A stretch of DNA of 64,000 bases from contig CATQJL010000223.1 of NCBI GenBank assembly GCA_958299035.1, positions 51,566,302 through 51,630,301 of the forward strand, given 5' to 3'. The notes beneath the pieces are model-generated. The model was not told the DNA's origin. It worked only from the letters and a program-made list of their open reading frames with translations, and did not search any database. Within the stretch, counting starts at the first letter, position 1; each line of letters opens with the position of its first letter. This document shows positions 51,126-63,575 of the stretch, in pieces. The position numbers were made by a program, and so were the translations under genes. The DNA is from Cylicocyclus nassatus. Lineage: Eukaryota > Nematoda > Chromadorea > Rhabditida > Strongylidae.

Positions 51126-52529
51126 CTTATAATAACGGGCTAAGGTTGTTTACGTGTTTTTGTGTGTGTATGTATGTCTGTGTGTCTGTCTGTAACGAAA
51201 TTCGTAGTGCGAGTTCCAGGCAATGTCCTGAGCCCAAATTTTGCACATCGCATGCGACCAACATAAGAGCCTACCGGGCAAAAGCACGAGTGGATTTGTT
51301 GGGTGGATCCCTCAGAAACTGCACGTCAAACGGAACCACTTCGGTTCTGACCAGCAAAATAAGTTCCGTGTCACCACTTTTTGCAAAGCCGGGGATGTGT
51401 TTGCCGTGCTGATGTGCAAGCCATGGACTTTAGTCCAAAAAAGTGGACAAAAGTTCACTATTTTAGGAGAGCGACGCCAAAAAGAAATGGTTGCGTAAAT
51501 GATTGATTTGCCATGGTTTTACCTGAGCATTCGAGAAAAATGTTGCACAGAGATGTAGCTCACGTTGCTTACTGTCCTTATGGTAGCTACCAAGCCAGAA
51601 AGAGTCCAAAAACCTATTCAAATTTGTATTTGTTCTTCTGCGAAAAGTTTCGTTCACGCAAAATCACCGATCTCACATGAAAAAGCATTTTAAATGGATA
51701 GTTGTTTACATTGATAATCGGCACTGCGCGGTGAGTTTCATTGCCACCATTAGTCAAGAATGAGTAAGGCATATGAAGTAAGACCAGTGCGAGCCTCTGC
51801 GAAGCAGAGGTGACGCACTGGTTATATACATAACCAGTGCGTCACCTCTGCTTCGCAGAGGCTCGCACTGGCTCTACTATCTATGTGCCTTACTCATTCT
51901 CGTAAAATCGTGGCAATGGAACTTACCGCACTATGCCGACTACCACGAATTTAATGTAAACAGCTACTCATTCAGAAAGTTTTTTCACGTGAGATCGGTG
52001 ATTTCGCGTGGATGAAACTTTTCGTAGGAAGACAAACGCAAATTTGAATAGGTTTTTGAAGTTGTCATGGCTTGGTAGTCCCCTTAAAGGCAATAGTAAC
52101 CGTGAGCTACATCTCCGTGCGAAAATCTTTTGAAACGCTTAGCTAGAACCTTAGCAAATTAACCATTTACGCAACCAACTCTTTCTGGCGCCGTTTTCGT
52201 TATGTAGCAAACTTTTGACCACTTTTTGGGCTAAAGTCCATCGCTTGCACATTTGCTTACCAAACACATCCAGGACTTTGCAAAAAGTGGTGATATGGAC
52301 CCAATTTTGCGGGACAGAAGCCAGGTGGATCCGTTTGGCGCGCAATTTCTGAGGGATCCACTCAACGAATCTATTCGTGCTTTTGCACGTTGAACTTTCA
52401 TGAAGGTAGCATGCGCTATGCAAAATTTGGGCTTAAAACGCTGGCTGGAACACGCTCTACGAATTTCGTAACAGACGGACACACACACACACAAAAACAC
52501 GTAAACAACCCTTAGCCCGTTATTATAAG
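51126..52529. repeat. 1.4 kb palindrome centred at 51827/51828
   Basis: CTTATAATAACGGGCTAAGG at the left end is answered by CCTTAGCCCGTTATTATAAG at the right end, and arms can be followed inward: a TG-rich tract (..GTGTGTCTGTCTGT) versus a CA-rich tract, GTGGATCCCTCAGAAA versus TTTCTGAGGGATCCAC, and GAATGAGTAAGGCA versus TGCCTTACTCATTC. Arm divergence is clearly visible, so it is not a cloning fold. Frames of 85-90 codons are open in both arms, in two frames each, without known motifs. Superfamily unknown. Confidence 0.85.
51784..51871. repeat. Self-similar cruciform at the palindrome centre
   Basis: Two perfect 42 bp arms flank a 4 bp ATAC spacer. Each arm is itself a hairpin: CCAGTGCG...CGCACTGG encloses CCTCTGC-GAA-GCAGAGG. 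Confidence 0.92.
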
Positions 52530-52571
52530 GTCTTGATCCTCTACCACCACACATTCCTCTTCTCCCACTGC

Positions 52572-53030
52572 TAACAAGGGAATAGTCAGAAGTCGAAGCG
52601 GCCAAATCAAACAAGCTGTATATCATTCGATGCAGTATAAAACGCTAACTTCGAATCTGTCTTCCTTATCTGCTTCCCGCTTCTGTGGGCGAAGCTACAA
52701 GCAATTTTATTATGAAAAAATCATACATAAAAACAGCGAAATTGAGCACACTGTTGCACTTTTAGCTCTGCTTTTGGCTTCAAAAATTTTAAGTAAGCTA
52801 GCTGCATGTTTTGGCCCAGCATTGAGGCGAACGAGGCTCTGTACGGCTAAATTTTCAATTTCACGCATAATTTCTAAGCAAAATAATGGTCTTTAATGGC
52901 TTATAACTTCGTCCAGAAAAGCGATAAGCAGATAAAGAAGACAGATTTAGAGTCAGCGCTTCATGCTGCATCTATCGCTATGCAGCTTGTCTGGAATGGC
53001 CACTTCGATTTCTGACCATTCCCTTGTAAG
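52572..53030. mobile_element. Inverted-repeat MITE, ACAAGG family, copy IV
   Basis: ACAAGGGAATAGTCAGAAGT at the left is the inverse of the right end (one mismatch). The interior shares GCTGCATGTTTTGG and GTACGGC[CT]AA with copy III over its length. Confidence 0.85.
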
Positions 53031-53782
53031 TTGCGAACTGATACACAGCAATGGAAAGTTATCGATTAAGTGAGGACTTTTCTTGCCTTCGGTTATCAAT
53101 CTACTGAAATCTAATCTAACGCTCAGTTTAATATGTAAGCTTTTTGAATTCTCCAAAACCAGCTCAATGAAACTGAAGACCGAGGCAGAAGAGTTTGCAA
53201 AACACAAGTCTTTGTTTCGCTCGCTTCGGAGACGATGTGAAAAGCGGGGTAGCGCGAGCAAAATGGACAAAAGCAGTTGCGAGCACAAAAGGCTAACAGT
53301 CAACATGGAATCAAGTCAGTCCCTATTCTGCGTCATAATCTTTCAGAGGACTGGTTTCCTTCTAATTATATTGTATTTACGGCACGTTGATTAATGGTGC
53401 ACTGGATGGTCCTGCGCACCCTTTCCTCATAGTAGGGGAAGACATGAACTTGGCTAGCAGACTTCTAGCACTAACTGTATGCGATTTGATCTGTTTTGAC
53501 AGATTTCATGATAGCAGATCTTCTCCTGACTCAAAGTTAACAGAAATTTCTGCATAAGGCAGAGCGATTTCTGAAGAGTTGGTGATGCATTAGGATTGCC
53601 GTCAAACTCTTATTTCGTTTTGAGAAATTCGAAGCATTGATTGCTCCGTGCAGACTTGGCTCTGAGCTAAAGAGATCATCTGAATCATTCTATAGGTCAT
53701 TTATAAAATCGTGACGATGGATTCGACTGAGGTCTTTGCTCTCGTAGGAGCAAAACACGCATACAAAAGCAACATCTCAATG

Positions 53783-54246
53783 CTCACGAGGGAAGGATAC
53801 TTCGTGACCGTGGCCTTTTGCAAAGAGATGTATACCAGTAAGTGCGTCTTGGAACGCTGATTTTAAATCTATGTTCATTATCTGCTGTGCGACTCCCTGA
53901 ACGAAGTTATGGATTTTTCTCCATATTGATTTTGTGAGATTTAGGCAGTCAAACTCGTCAGTATCCAGGCTTTTTAGACTTTGACTTATCGGTGACAGTT
54001 TTCCTGAGCTCAACGCGAAGCTTTACCTTATTTGTACGCTCTTTTGTAGTGCATAAGCGAACATTCTAACGATATTGGTGAATCCTGCACCAAAACAGTG
54101 CAAATTTTGGTGACAAGAAATTCATAACTTCTCTCGGAAGAGCGCACAGCAGATAATGAAAACAGATTTGGAATCAGCGCTCTAAGATGCACTTGATGGT
54201 GTAGGTTTGTCTTCAAAAGGGTCACCAAGTATCCTTTCCTTGTCAG
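53783..54246. mobile_element. Inverted-repeat MITE, ACAAGG family, copy V
   Basis: CTCACGAGGGAAGGATACTT versus AAGTATCCTTTCCTTGTCAG, with AACGCTGATTTTAAATCTAT mirrored by ACAGATTTGGAATCAGCGCT. Closer to copies I and II in its ends. Confidence 0.8.
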
Positions 54247-54685
54247 CTCAGTCACTTCTAGACCATTCGAGTAGAGATGAAGACCAGGAAAATGCGGCTG
54301 CCGGAAGTGCGTGCATGTCGCGCATCATGATTTTTCGGATACCCTAAACGTAGAACTGATTGCAATATAAGTTTGCGATAGAGTACGAGTTATGACTTGA
54401 TAAAGACAAACTTCAAGAGTTACAGTCCCGAATGAGGCTTGAGATGAATCACAAAAAAACATCCATTATGTAGTATTATAGTGCCATTGCCCCGCCGTGA
54501 AAATCCATGAAATAAACGCAATATCCCGTAATCGCCGTAAACTTTTTGAAAGTCCGATTTCAAAGAGAGTATTATGTTTCGAATCAGTGCAGTTCATTCT
54601 ACTCAAAGTTAGCCCTCTCAAATCAGTAATTTTTCAGCTTCAATCAAGGTTACAGCAAGGAGTTCACGCTATCTGCGACTCCTAA

Positions 54686-54925
54686 GGCCTAAGGCATACC
54701 TCGCGCGATTCCAGTCGCTGCGCGATTTGGCACAATAGCGACTCTTCGTAATTCGTCGCTAATGCGTTATCTTTGGTCAGAACTTCATCCATTTGCAACA
54801 ATTTACACAAGCTACCTGAATATGCCTCCGAGAAGCGCGCACGCTGAATTTGTAGAAATCTGGCAAATCGCCAAGTCGCGTGAAAGTGGCGATTCGGCCG
54901 AATCGCCTGAGGTATGCCTTAGGCC
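54686..54925. mobile_element. PIF/Harbinger-type MITE, 240 bp
   Basis: TAA at 54683-54685 and 54926-54928. Ends GGCCTAAGGCATACCTC and GAGGTATGCCTTAGGCC are perfect inverses; subterminal GCGATTCG-like text is repeated. Non-coding. Confidence 0.85.
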
Positions 54926-55140
54926 TAAAAGAGGCTGCCTGGTGATGACCTCTCATGCGGTATCAATCAGAGTTGAGAAACCTAGAGCTGAAAGTAAGCA
55001 CAAATTTGGGTAGACTAAAGTGAATTGATTCCGACTATATGATTATCTCTGTTAGAAAATAAATTCCAAGGAAGTTGTGCCGACGTGGAGTTTTTGAAGC
55101 ATCTCGTTTACACATATAGAACCGTAGCGTCATTAACATA

Positions 55141-55824
55141 CAGCGTGTCCCAAAAAAATGTGCACACTGTTTGACTTTAATTAACTCTTTTGTGGTGAAG
55201 TGTTTCGAGAAGCTTTAGGTACCATTTTGTAGAGCGAGGTTCAACTTAGATTTACAGTGTAGAGCGGATCGCCGATCTCTCATTCTTACTATAGAATTAC
55301 GGTAGAAACTTTGAAGAGGGTTTTGAGCCATGAAGCGCCATATTTTGTTCCGAAAAGAAACCAAAACAACCTGAGAACTCTCACACTGGGCTACCTAGAG
55401 TTGCTGATTCTAACTGTAAAGTTCCCAACTTATTATGATGCTTCACTGAAGAGTTACGCGAGGTAAGCAGTAGCAGAGTTTTAAGTTTTTGAGTGTTCCT
55501 GAAAAGTGCGGTTATACCGTTTAAAAAGCTTCTCAACCTTGTCAAGAGTTGGGTATTGAACCCAGGTCCATAAAAACCCTATTACACAAATTTCCACATT
55601 TTTTGAAAATTTTTGAAACGGCCGCTTTTTCACAGTGACACCATATGTTTGAAGTCTCTACCGTACCTATAGTAAGAATGAGCGATCGGCGATTCGCTTA
55701 CACTGTAAATCTAAGCTGAACCTCGCTCTACAAAATGGTACTTACAATTAGAGCTTCTCGAAGCACTTCACTACAAGAGAGTTATTTACAATCAAACAGT
55801 GTGCACATTTTTTGGGACACCCTG
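55141..55824. mobile_element. Mariner-type MITE, 684 bp, intact
   Basis: TA at 55139-55140 and 55825-55826. Ends CAGCGTGTCCCAAAAAAATG and CATTTTTTGGGACACCCTG are near-perfect inverses. Long arms follow (GTAGAGCGAGGTTCAACTTA versus TAAGCTGAACCTCGCTCTAC; GATCGCCGATCTCTCATTCT). No transposase. Relatives are at 62878-63532 and, split, at 33880-36801. Confidence 0.88.
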
Positions 55825-55826
55825 TA

Positions 55827-56517
55827 TATTATCTCGTGACATACTTTCTGACTGAACGATTTACTTAATCGAGTAGTCGGAAGTAGTATTTAATCGAGTA
55901 ATACATTCGTAATTTCCTGGGAAAGATCACTGAAACGCCTCTTTGAAGTTGTTGTCGAAGCGCTGTTGTACATAAACTCATTCCTCAACATTTGCTTCCC
56001 AATCTTGCATCCCGTTGAGGTGTAAGTAAAGCAAATTATAATGCGTCTTTCTGCTGCTCATATAAACAAAGTAGAGATTGCCCGTTCCGTTTCACTGCGA
56101 TACATAGTTGCATTCAAGCGCTCATCTTAACCTTCTTCAAATGCAGAGTCAACCATTTAGAATAAATGTTTATGTTTAGCATGTTGAAGTAGACTCACTA
56201 CAGTGTAGGCACAAAATGAACAATAAATGGGTTACGAGATTGAGGTAGCAACATAATTCTCCAAAGCAAATAAAAAACAACTTTAAAGCACCATACTACG
56301 ATGACACCATTTAGAGCAGATAATGTTCATAAGAGAGCAATTTCTTCAAATTCTTTGCATGATAATACAACTCAAGCATTATTATATGGAGGATATGGAG
56401 TATGATTAAGCATGAGAGCTTATTGCTTTATGTGGAGCCGACATCGCTTGCAGTGAGCGATTAACTGCAAAAAAAATCCAGAGCATTTCATCAGTGACAC
56501 AGAGACGGTTGCAGAAA
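55827..56517. repeat. 3' flank of copy D, duplicated next to copy E
   Basis: 55920-56517 aligns with about 61190-61690 (GAAGCG[CG]TGTT, CTTGCATCCCGTT, ATGTTTATGTTTAGCA, CAATTACTC-type blocks), showing that D and E duplicated together with their 3' flanks. No separate gene. Confidence 0.6.
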
Positions 56518-59500
56518 TTACTTCGCCAAATATTCCAGCATCAAGGAACGCACTCCCTCACGTTGTTTTTTCGCGCAGTTGACATATATGTGAAAATGGA
56601 TGGCAGCTTCGGAATGAGTACGGAAATCTTCGACAGCAAGATCCTAGGAAAAAAATTACTATAAATGTAGCTTACATCAAACAGGATAAAAATCTTCGAA
56701 TATATCTATACGATGACAACGGGCACAAAACGAATCAGATTTGTCCAAATATTCTTAGGCTGAATTACACTGGATAACGGGAGATCCCATCCATTTGAAA
56801 AGTCTGCAAAAATAGCATGCTTCACCGATTCGCTAATTTTTGCTAGATAATTGTCAACTTTTTGGCTCTTTGTATCATGAATTCACCTAATCTAATTACT
56901 CTTTTTAAAAACGAAAGGGAATGCTAGAAAATGAAGCAATTTTTCAAATTCGAGAAATAAAGTTTCGGCGCGCATCAATCAGGCAAAGTTCGGCGCGCAT
57001 CAATCAGGCAGAAGTTCGCTGTCAAAAGTATAAACATCTGATGCATCAAATTCTGGTAGATAGCTTAATTTTAGGAAAAAGGCAATAGACCATATATGTC
57101 GTGCGCTTACTCAGCTTTTAGAAGGTATAACTCGTTTTTTTGTGAAAATTTGCTGGACGAATCTTCCCATCGCCATTGGAAGTCGATGGAAGCTTATCAG
57201 TCCACACCCTTAGGGTTTGTGAGGATAACCGACTCAAATCGAACAACTACTACTGAACTATCCAATGGAAGGTATAACTTTAGGTTGCAGAATATCACTG
57301 AAACAACCCGTTCATCCATTTGTGTGACATCTACAGCTCGCTCAATCCTTGATTCTCTCAGCAAACTTCGATCAATCGCGAACTATCCACTTGAAATGGT
57401 GTGCTTGCGGTGCCGAGAAAATGCTTTTATGCGTGAAAACTAGCTGCTACAATAAGGCCGGTCGCTTGCGCGCGCAAGATGCTGTCACTTCGTTGTGACA
57501 CTTTATTCACGGGCAAATTTTCTTGTCACTGCACGCAATTCTATTAAGCGAAAAATCTTCTCGACTATGTACGATTTTTATTTGTGGTAGGATGGGCACT
57601 GCATTGAACTTTTCCGATTTCTGGTAATCTAAAAGAAATTACACAGCACATATTTAAACAACATTGACGAAATGATAGAATAAAGCAGCATACCTTAATA
57701 CCCTTGACAACTCCGGCAAGATCCCAGGGTAAATCAAATGTCAGCGCAGACACGATATCCATGATGATGGGTAACTTTATTTTTTGAGCGAGACGAATCA
57801 TATCGTCCTAAATACCACTTTTATGTAACAATATCTACATGTTAGCTAAAGTCCACTAATCGAATGCTGTAAACTGGATATAAAAGATTCATAAAACACT
57901 ATCACGCCTGCATTAGGCATCTCTCGGATGATCCCCAATTGCGATCAATATCAATTCAATTCTTAAAAGCAGTGTCCAGGCAAAATCTATGCTCCTACGA
58001 TCGGTACCTGTGTCAAGAAGGCACTAAGCACATCTGCGTTGTTCTTGGGGTCCCTAAATGGGAAAATGGAACTAAAACCCGCCGAAGTTCTCTCATGCTA
58101 CGCCCGCCCTCTCAAGCTCCGCTCACCCAATTATATTTTTTTATTTCTTTACTTCGTGCACATGATGTGAGCTACAACAGGTATTTTGCTTAAAGGCAGC
58201 GTCCAGGCAAATCTGGACCTGTGGGGATTTTACATGGAATGTACTTTTGGGGCCCTAACTAAGTCACTGCCCAAGCGGCAGCTTACGTAGTGCTCTAACA
58301 GCTGAGATATTCCCCTCGAAACTGGACCCCACGATCGTATTCGCATGGATTCATGGCAGTTTCGCGCAACGACCCACGCTTTGTGCCATAAATCCATGCG
58401 AACGATCGTGGGGTCCAGTTTCGAGGGGAATATCTCAGCCGTTAGAGCACTACCTGAGCTGCCGGTTGGGCAGTGACTTAGTTAGGGCCCCCAAAATTAC
58501 TACCCATGTGGTCCCCACGTGTTCAGACTTGCCTGGACGCTGCCTTTAAGGCTCTCATTGTCAGAAGCCGGTTTTTTTAGAGTTTTGCCATTTTGCACTT
58601 CACGTTTATTCACAGGGAAGGGAACCAGAATGACGAAACAAAAGACGAAGACATGGGCTGATGCTGCCTTTGAACAAGGTTAAATATCGAAATAGAAGTC
58701 AGTAGCTACACACCATCATGTTGCCGCTGGTACCAAGTCCCGCCGACATGAAATCACATCCTCCACCAAAAACACACTGGATTTTCTGAAAACGGCAAAT
58801 TTGTGACAAAGCATTATAAAAACAAACGCAAAACCGACAAACGCAAGAACTGTTTCGTTTGTCTGGAGTGCTATGATGGATTTGAAAAGCTTGTCTGTTA
58901 GGATCCTATCATGCTCTATAAGTCCCAAAACGATGTCCATGCGTCTCTGAACTAGATGCTGCAACTTCGATGATTAACATATTGCTAGCAACCTTGATGT
59001 CTTCATTTACAGCGACTCCAGCCTTCTTGGACTGTGTAGCTGTTGCTTCGCCAGGAACTTGACCTGAAGAGTTATTACCAAAAGCGTGGCTTTCACCACT
59101 TACCTTTGATCTTTTTTCGAGATTCAATTTTGCTATTATAAACAAAACTTTCTCAAAAAATGCAGATGTTTGGTCTTTTTGGTAACTGGAATAAGTATCT
59201 TTTTCCTACAGCATATCATCCAGAACGAATCATGGGGTGTATGTCAAGAGGCGCGATTTTTATTGCCAGATGGATACCAAATAGCACATAATAAGTGTTT
59301 TATAACTTTCTAAATTTATTCAGATTTTAGAAGGAGACATATTAGGTAGTTGCATGGGTTGTTCAATCTTAATGCCTTGGAATCGATTCAAAACAACAAT
59401 TTTGAAGGTCGAAAATCCATGAAAATGCAGTTAAGAACAATTTCGTAGACATTTCTGTCCGTTTCCCAGCAGCCACCAAACTCAGCAAGTGGTAACCTCA

Positions 59501-60265
59501 GACAGATAGTAAGCTAATGCACTTTATCTGGTACTTTTTGAAGACTCGCATAGCAGCACCAAACTGAAGTTTCAAGTTGGTGACAGCCAGAGAAATCGCG
59601 CCTCTTGACCGTCTCCCGAATCATGGCATCATTGACGACGCAAAGTTTCGGCAGTTTTGATTTAGGCATAATCGCTCAAGAATTGCACCTATGAACAAAA
59701 TACGTCCTGCTAAAAGTGAGATTATACTGGAAAGAGTCTGAAATTATTGCCAAATTCTCGGTCAGTCTCTGCAATTCGTCTTCGCTACATTTAGGGACAG
59801 AATTCTCGATCTGGATGTAACCGTTCGAGGTTTTGCCCCTAATTCTAATTTGAGTTTTCGCGAGTTGCTGGAGGAAAGGTTTTTACGTCTAACGAAGAAC
59901 TCCATATAATGCCCCAGAAGATAACTGTCCTGATCTTTGGCACATGGAAAATTAGTGAATGCGTTAAAGATTGAAAGGGATACCATTTGCCACTCCAGGA
60001 CCATCGCAAACTCCAACTATTGCACCGGCTGGGGCACCACGCGATTCCACCGACTGCAGCGCAAGTGATTCCATCCGAGAATCTAGTCCCCAATTATCGA
60101 ACTAAACACAAGATGAAGTAAACAAAGAAAACAGCCACAACCAAAGATCTAATGTACCTGCCATGCTAACTTGGACAGCTCCGCCTCAACCTTTGTTCTA
60201 TGTTCATACCATTCATCTAACTGCGCCCTGGCCGCATCGCATTTTTCCATATGTGAGCGAAGCAT
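56518..60265 (-). CDS. Tandem family copy D, function unknown (238 aa)
   Basis: Seven exons: 60265-60158, 60101-59984, 59063-58993, 58946-58839, 58785-58714, 57807-57694 and 56643-56518. Exon 2 is split at the same phase 1 position as in copy B; other junctions are phase 0. Blocks: MEKCDAARAQLDEWYEHRTK, FDNWGLDSRMESLA, QVPGEATATQSKKAGVAV, RRMDIVLGLIEHDRILTDKL, KIQCVFGGGCDFM, LPIIMDIVSALTFDLPWD and QREGVRSLMLEYLAK. This is the most diverged copy; exon 6 has lost the DRRxRCETAK motif (EDFRTHSEAA instead), and the start codon lies two codons downstream of the A-C start. Exon 3's donor GTCGGT is unusual. A piggyBac MITE nest sits in intron 4 and a PIF MITE 160 bp upstream of the start. Open throughout. 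Confidence 0.7.
57962..58672. mobile_element. Probable outer TTAA-family element enclosing 58194-58545
   Basis: TTAAAAGCAGTGTCCAGGCA at the left and GCTGATGCTGCCTTTGAA at the right resemble diverged ends of the same piggyBac-type family, with the intact 352 bp element between them. An association by chance cannot be excluded. Confidence 0.4.
58194..58545. mobile_element. piggyBac-type MITE, 352 bp, well preserved
   Basis: TTAA at 58190-58193 and 58546-58549. Ends AGGCAGCGTCCAGGCAA and TTGCCTGGACGCTGCCT are perfect inverses and the arms meet almost completely (CTCGAAACTGGACCCCACGA versus its complement; TTCGCATGGATT at the centre). Confidence 0.9.
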
Positions 60266-60425
60266 TGTTAACGCCCACTTTCTCACGGGAGAAGTCCTGG
60301 ATTTGAAATTTTTTTGCAACGTAACGCTATGAAAACGGAAACCTAGCCGACTCCGATGCACATGTGAGCGATTTCTCAGTTATTGCGAAATATGTTCTAC
60401 CGTCCACGTGACTGTGAAACCCTTA

Positions 60426-60534
60426 GGCTGCGTTCATACTGATCCCGAAGTTCGGGAACAGTTCCAGCACAGCGCTCAAAGTGAGCGTTGTGCTGGGACT
60501 GTTCCCGGATTACGAAATCAGTATGAACGCAGCC
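60426..60534. mobile_element. PIF/Harbinger-type mini-MITE, 109 bp, upstream of copy D
   Basis: TTA at 60423-60425 and 60535-60537. Ends GGCTGCGTTCATACTGAT and ATCAGTATGAACGCAGCC are perfect; the centre also pairs (CCAGCACA versus TGTGCTGG). It lies 160 bp upstream of the copy D start, so within its likely promoter. Confidence 0.88.
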
Positions 60535-60539
60535 TTATG

Positions 60540-61180
60540 GATTGCGAAAGATCGTAGGCACTTTGACGGTAAACTTCGAAAAGAAGACTTTGCGTAGCAC
60601 AACTTTGCTGGGACGTCAAAGGAGCGCAAAAATTGGATGCATCACTAGGTTGTTGTTAAGTTATCGGCTGATCTGTGTTCATGTGGAGAAGTTGTACTGT
60701 AGAAAAAGCACTTGCCACGCTTCAAAATTTACCACCACCTTAATCTTTACTGTTGCACCAATCAATGCTGGAAAACCAAGTGTTTTGCAAAAAGTAAGCG
60801 CATATTCAGTTTGACTGAAATGATCGGATTCCGAATACATGAATACTTTGTTAGAAACTGTCCCAGTTATGCCAATGCTTTCGACTCAAATCTGTCATCA
60901 GCTGGAAATAGTCATATATTTTGTGACAATCTTTCGAACCAGACAATCTATTCAATCGAGTAGTTATATTATAATACTGATGATTTTTGAAAAGGATGAA
61001 GAAAAACACTTCCTGCCTTCTTCCTCATCCTAGATCTTAGAGATTTCGATCAGCGCAGTTTCCTAGGGCTTGAGGATAGTGGTAAGACATATGCCATTGA
61101 CATTACCTCACGTTATTGTCGAGCACATTGGGGATCTTGATAAATTAAGAGATCTGAAGCTTGTATTTATCGATTGAATT
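60540..61180. other. Spacer between D and E, nothing recognised
   Basis: Short frames only (for example 60542-60814), without homology to the gene family or to known domains. Confidence 0.35.
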
Positions 61181-62877
61181 TGAGGACAAGCCTTCTCAGA
61201 TTGTTGTTGAAGCGGTGTTAGTATCCTCTCCTCAATATATCTGCTTCCAACCTTGCATCCCGTTAATGTGCAGAATACGCAAAGCACGTATTTATGCTGC
61301 TCGGTAGAATAAAGTATCGATAGCCTGCTTCATTCCACGTGATACAAAAATCTGCATTTACTTGTCTTAAATTTCTTGAAATGCAGAGTTAGCTATTAAA
61401 AAAAATGTTTATGTTTAGCACGTGAAAGTACGACTCACAACGAAAGAATTACCAAAAAACAGAAAATAGGTTACAGGACGGGGTAGCAACATTATTCCCC
61501 GAAGAAAACTTTAGAACACAATTTAGGATAATAATCATAAAAATAGTTTGATCGAAAATAACTCTTTGCATGATATTACAACTTGAAGCTTATTGCTTTA
61601 TATGAAGCCAACATCGTTTTGCACCAAACGATCGACTGTAGGGAAAAATCCAGAGCATCTCATCAATGACACAGAGACGGTTAAAGAGATTATTTCGCCA
61701 GATATTCTAGCATCAACGAACGTACTTCAGATTACTCCCTCACGTTGTTTTTTCGCGCAGTTGACGTATATGTGGAAATGGGTGGCAGCCTCACAACGAG
61801 TGTGAACATCTTCGACAGCAAGATCCTTTGAAAAAATCTGAAGACATAGCTTATATCGAATAGGACGAAATTCAAAAAAAAAACCTGTACGATGACACCA
61901 TCACAGACACATTCGCGCAAATCAGACCTATCCAATTACTCAGACTAAACCTTAATGGATAAAGAGTGACCCATTCTTTTGGCCTCGTCTCTTTCTAGCT
62001 TTAAAAAGCTTGAGGACAAGATGATTCGCAGGTCAATACTTTTGCTGGATAAATTGTCAACTTTCTTCTGGCTCTTCGTATCATGAAAAATTCGTCTTAC
62101 CTGAACACTCTCTTTTCGAAACGAAGAGGGAAGGTGAAAAATGGCAATTTTCTCATCTCGCATTAGTCGGGCCGAAGTTCGCTGGCAAAAACATGAGCAA
62201 TTTTCAGCAAAATGCATCGAACTTCTGGTAGATGAAGTTCAATGTAGTGAAAAGGGCAATAGACCATGTAGTCAAAAATCGCCTTTTCAACTTTCAATAA
62301 GTATATCTTTTATAGAAAGTTACTAGACGAAACCTTCCCAGCGTCACTGGAAGAGTTCTTGATGGAATGTCGTCCACACCCCCAAGGGTTTGTGAGGATA
62401 ACCGATTGAAATTCGAACAATCAACTAAATTATTACCGATGAAACTGCTCGCATTTGGTATAACGTTACGATGCAGAATATCATTGCAACCCAGTCATCC
62501 ATTTACGTGACATCTACAACCTTCTCGCTCAATCCTTATAATTTTTCTTCATTTTGTAAGGATGATTTTTCTCGATAAACTTCGATCAATCACAAACTAT
62601 TTTCCACTTCATATATTGTGCTTGCGGTGCCGAGAAAATACTTTTTTCGCGTGAACAACTAGCTACTCCCGTAACGCCGGTCATTCGCGCGCAAGATGCC
62701 CGGCAATGGCAATTTACTTACGGACAAGTTTCACCAAATTTTCTCGGTACCGCAAGCACATTACATTGAGCGAAAAATCTTATCGACCATGCACGATAAC
62801 GATTCCTGATAGGACATCGGACACTGCATTGGATGTTCCCAATTTGTGGTAATCCGGATAAATTTGAACAGCACATA

Positions 62878-63532
62878 CAGAGTGAGCCAAAGAAATGTGC
62901 ACACTGTTTGATTGGTAACTTCCTTGCTTTGGTGTCTTTCATCGACCTTAGGAAGCATTCTGTAGAGTGAGATTCAACTTAGGTTTACGGTAGAGCGAAT
63001 CACCGATCGCTCTTCGTTACTGTAGAATAACGCCAAGAACTTTCGGCATATGGAACCATTGTGAAATACGCCATCTGAAATTTTGTTTTCAAAAAATCTG
63101 AAAAAATCGTGTATTAGGGCTCACGCTGATTCCAGGAAACAACTTTTACGAGTCTTTTCAGCTTTTTTGACAGTGTAATCACATTTCTGACAAATGCTGG
63201 GAATCAGTTATTACTGTTTACCTAGGATAACTTAGGAAAGAAGCACCGGTAAAGTAGAAATTTCATATTCGAAATCAGCGACTTCCATTACCATAGTATA
63301 AAAGTTTTTGGCTCGTTTGGTTTTGTTCCGAGGCAGAATATGGCCTGCAATGGCCTAAAATCCTTGTCAAGTTCCTACCGTCATCCTAATGAAGAGCAGT
63401 CGATGATTCGCTCAATTACTATAAATCTAAGTTGAACCTCGCTCTACAAAATGGTACCTAAAGGTCGGCGAAAGACATCAAAGCAAAGAAGTTATCAACA
63501 ATCACAGAGTGCACATTTTTTGGGACACCCTG
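62878..63532. mobile_element. Mariner-type MITE, 655 bp, in copy E
   Basis: TA at 62876-62877 and 63533-63534. Ends CAGAGTGAGCCAAAGAAATG and CATTTTTTGGGACACCCTG are diverged inverses; arms share GTAGAGTGAGATTCAACTTA and TAAGTTGAACCTCGCTCTAC. The unoccupied counterpart is visible in copy D (..GCACATATTTAAAC, near 57648). Confidence 0.82.
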
Positions 63533-63575
63533 TATACAGAACTACGTGGACAAGATGATAAGATAAAGCACTTAA

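Noticed and set aside
57096..57443. 115-codon plus frame inside intron 5 of copy D
   Set aside because: The duplicated DNA next to copy E (62280-62660) has the frame broken, so it is not maintained as coding.
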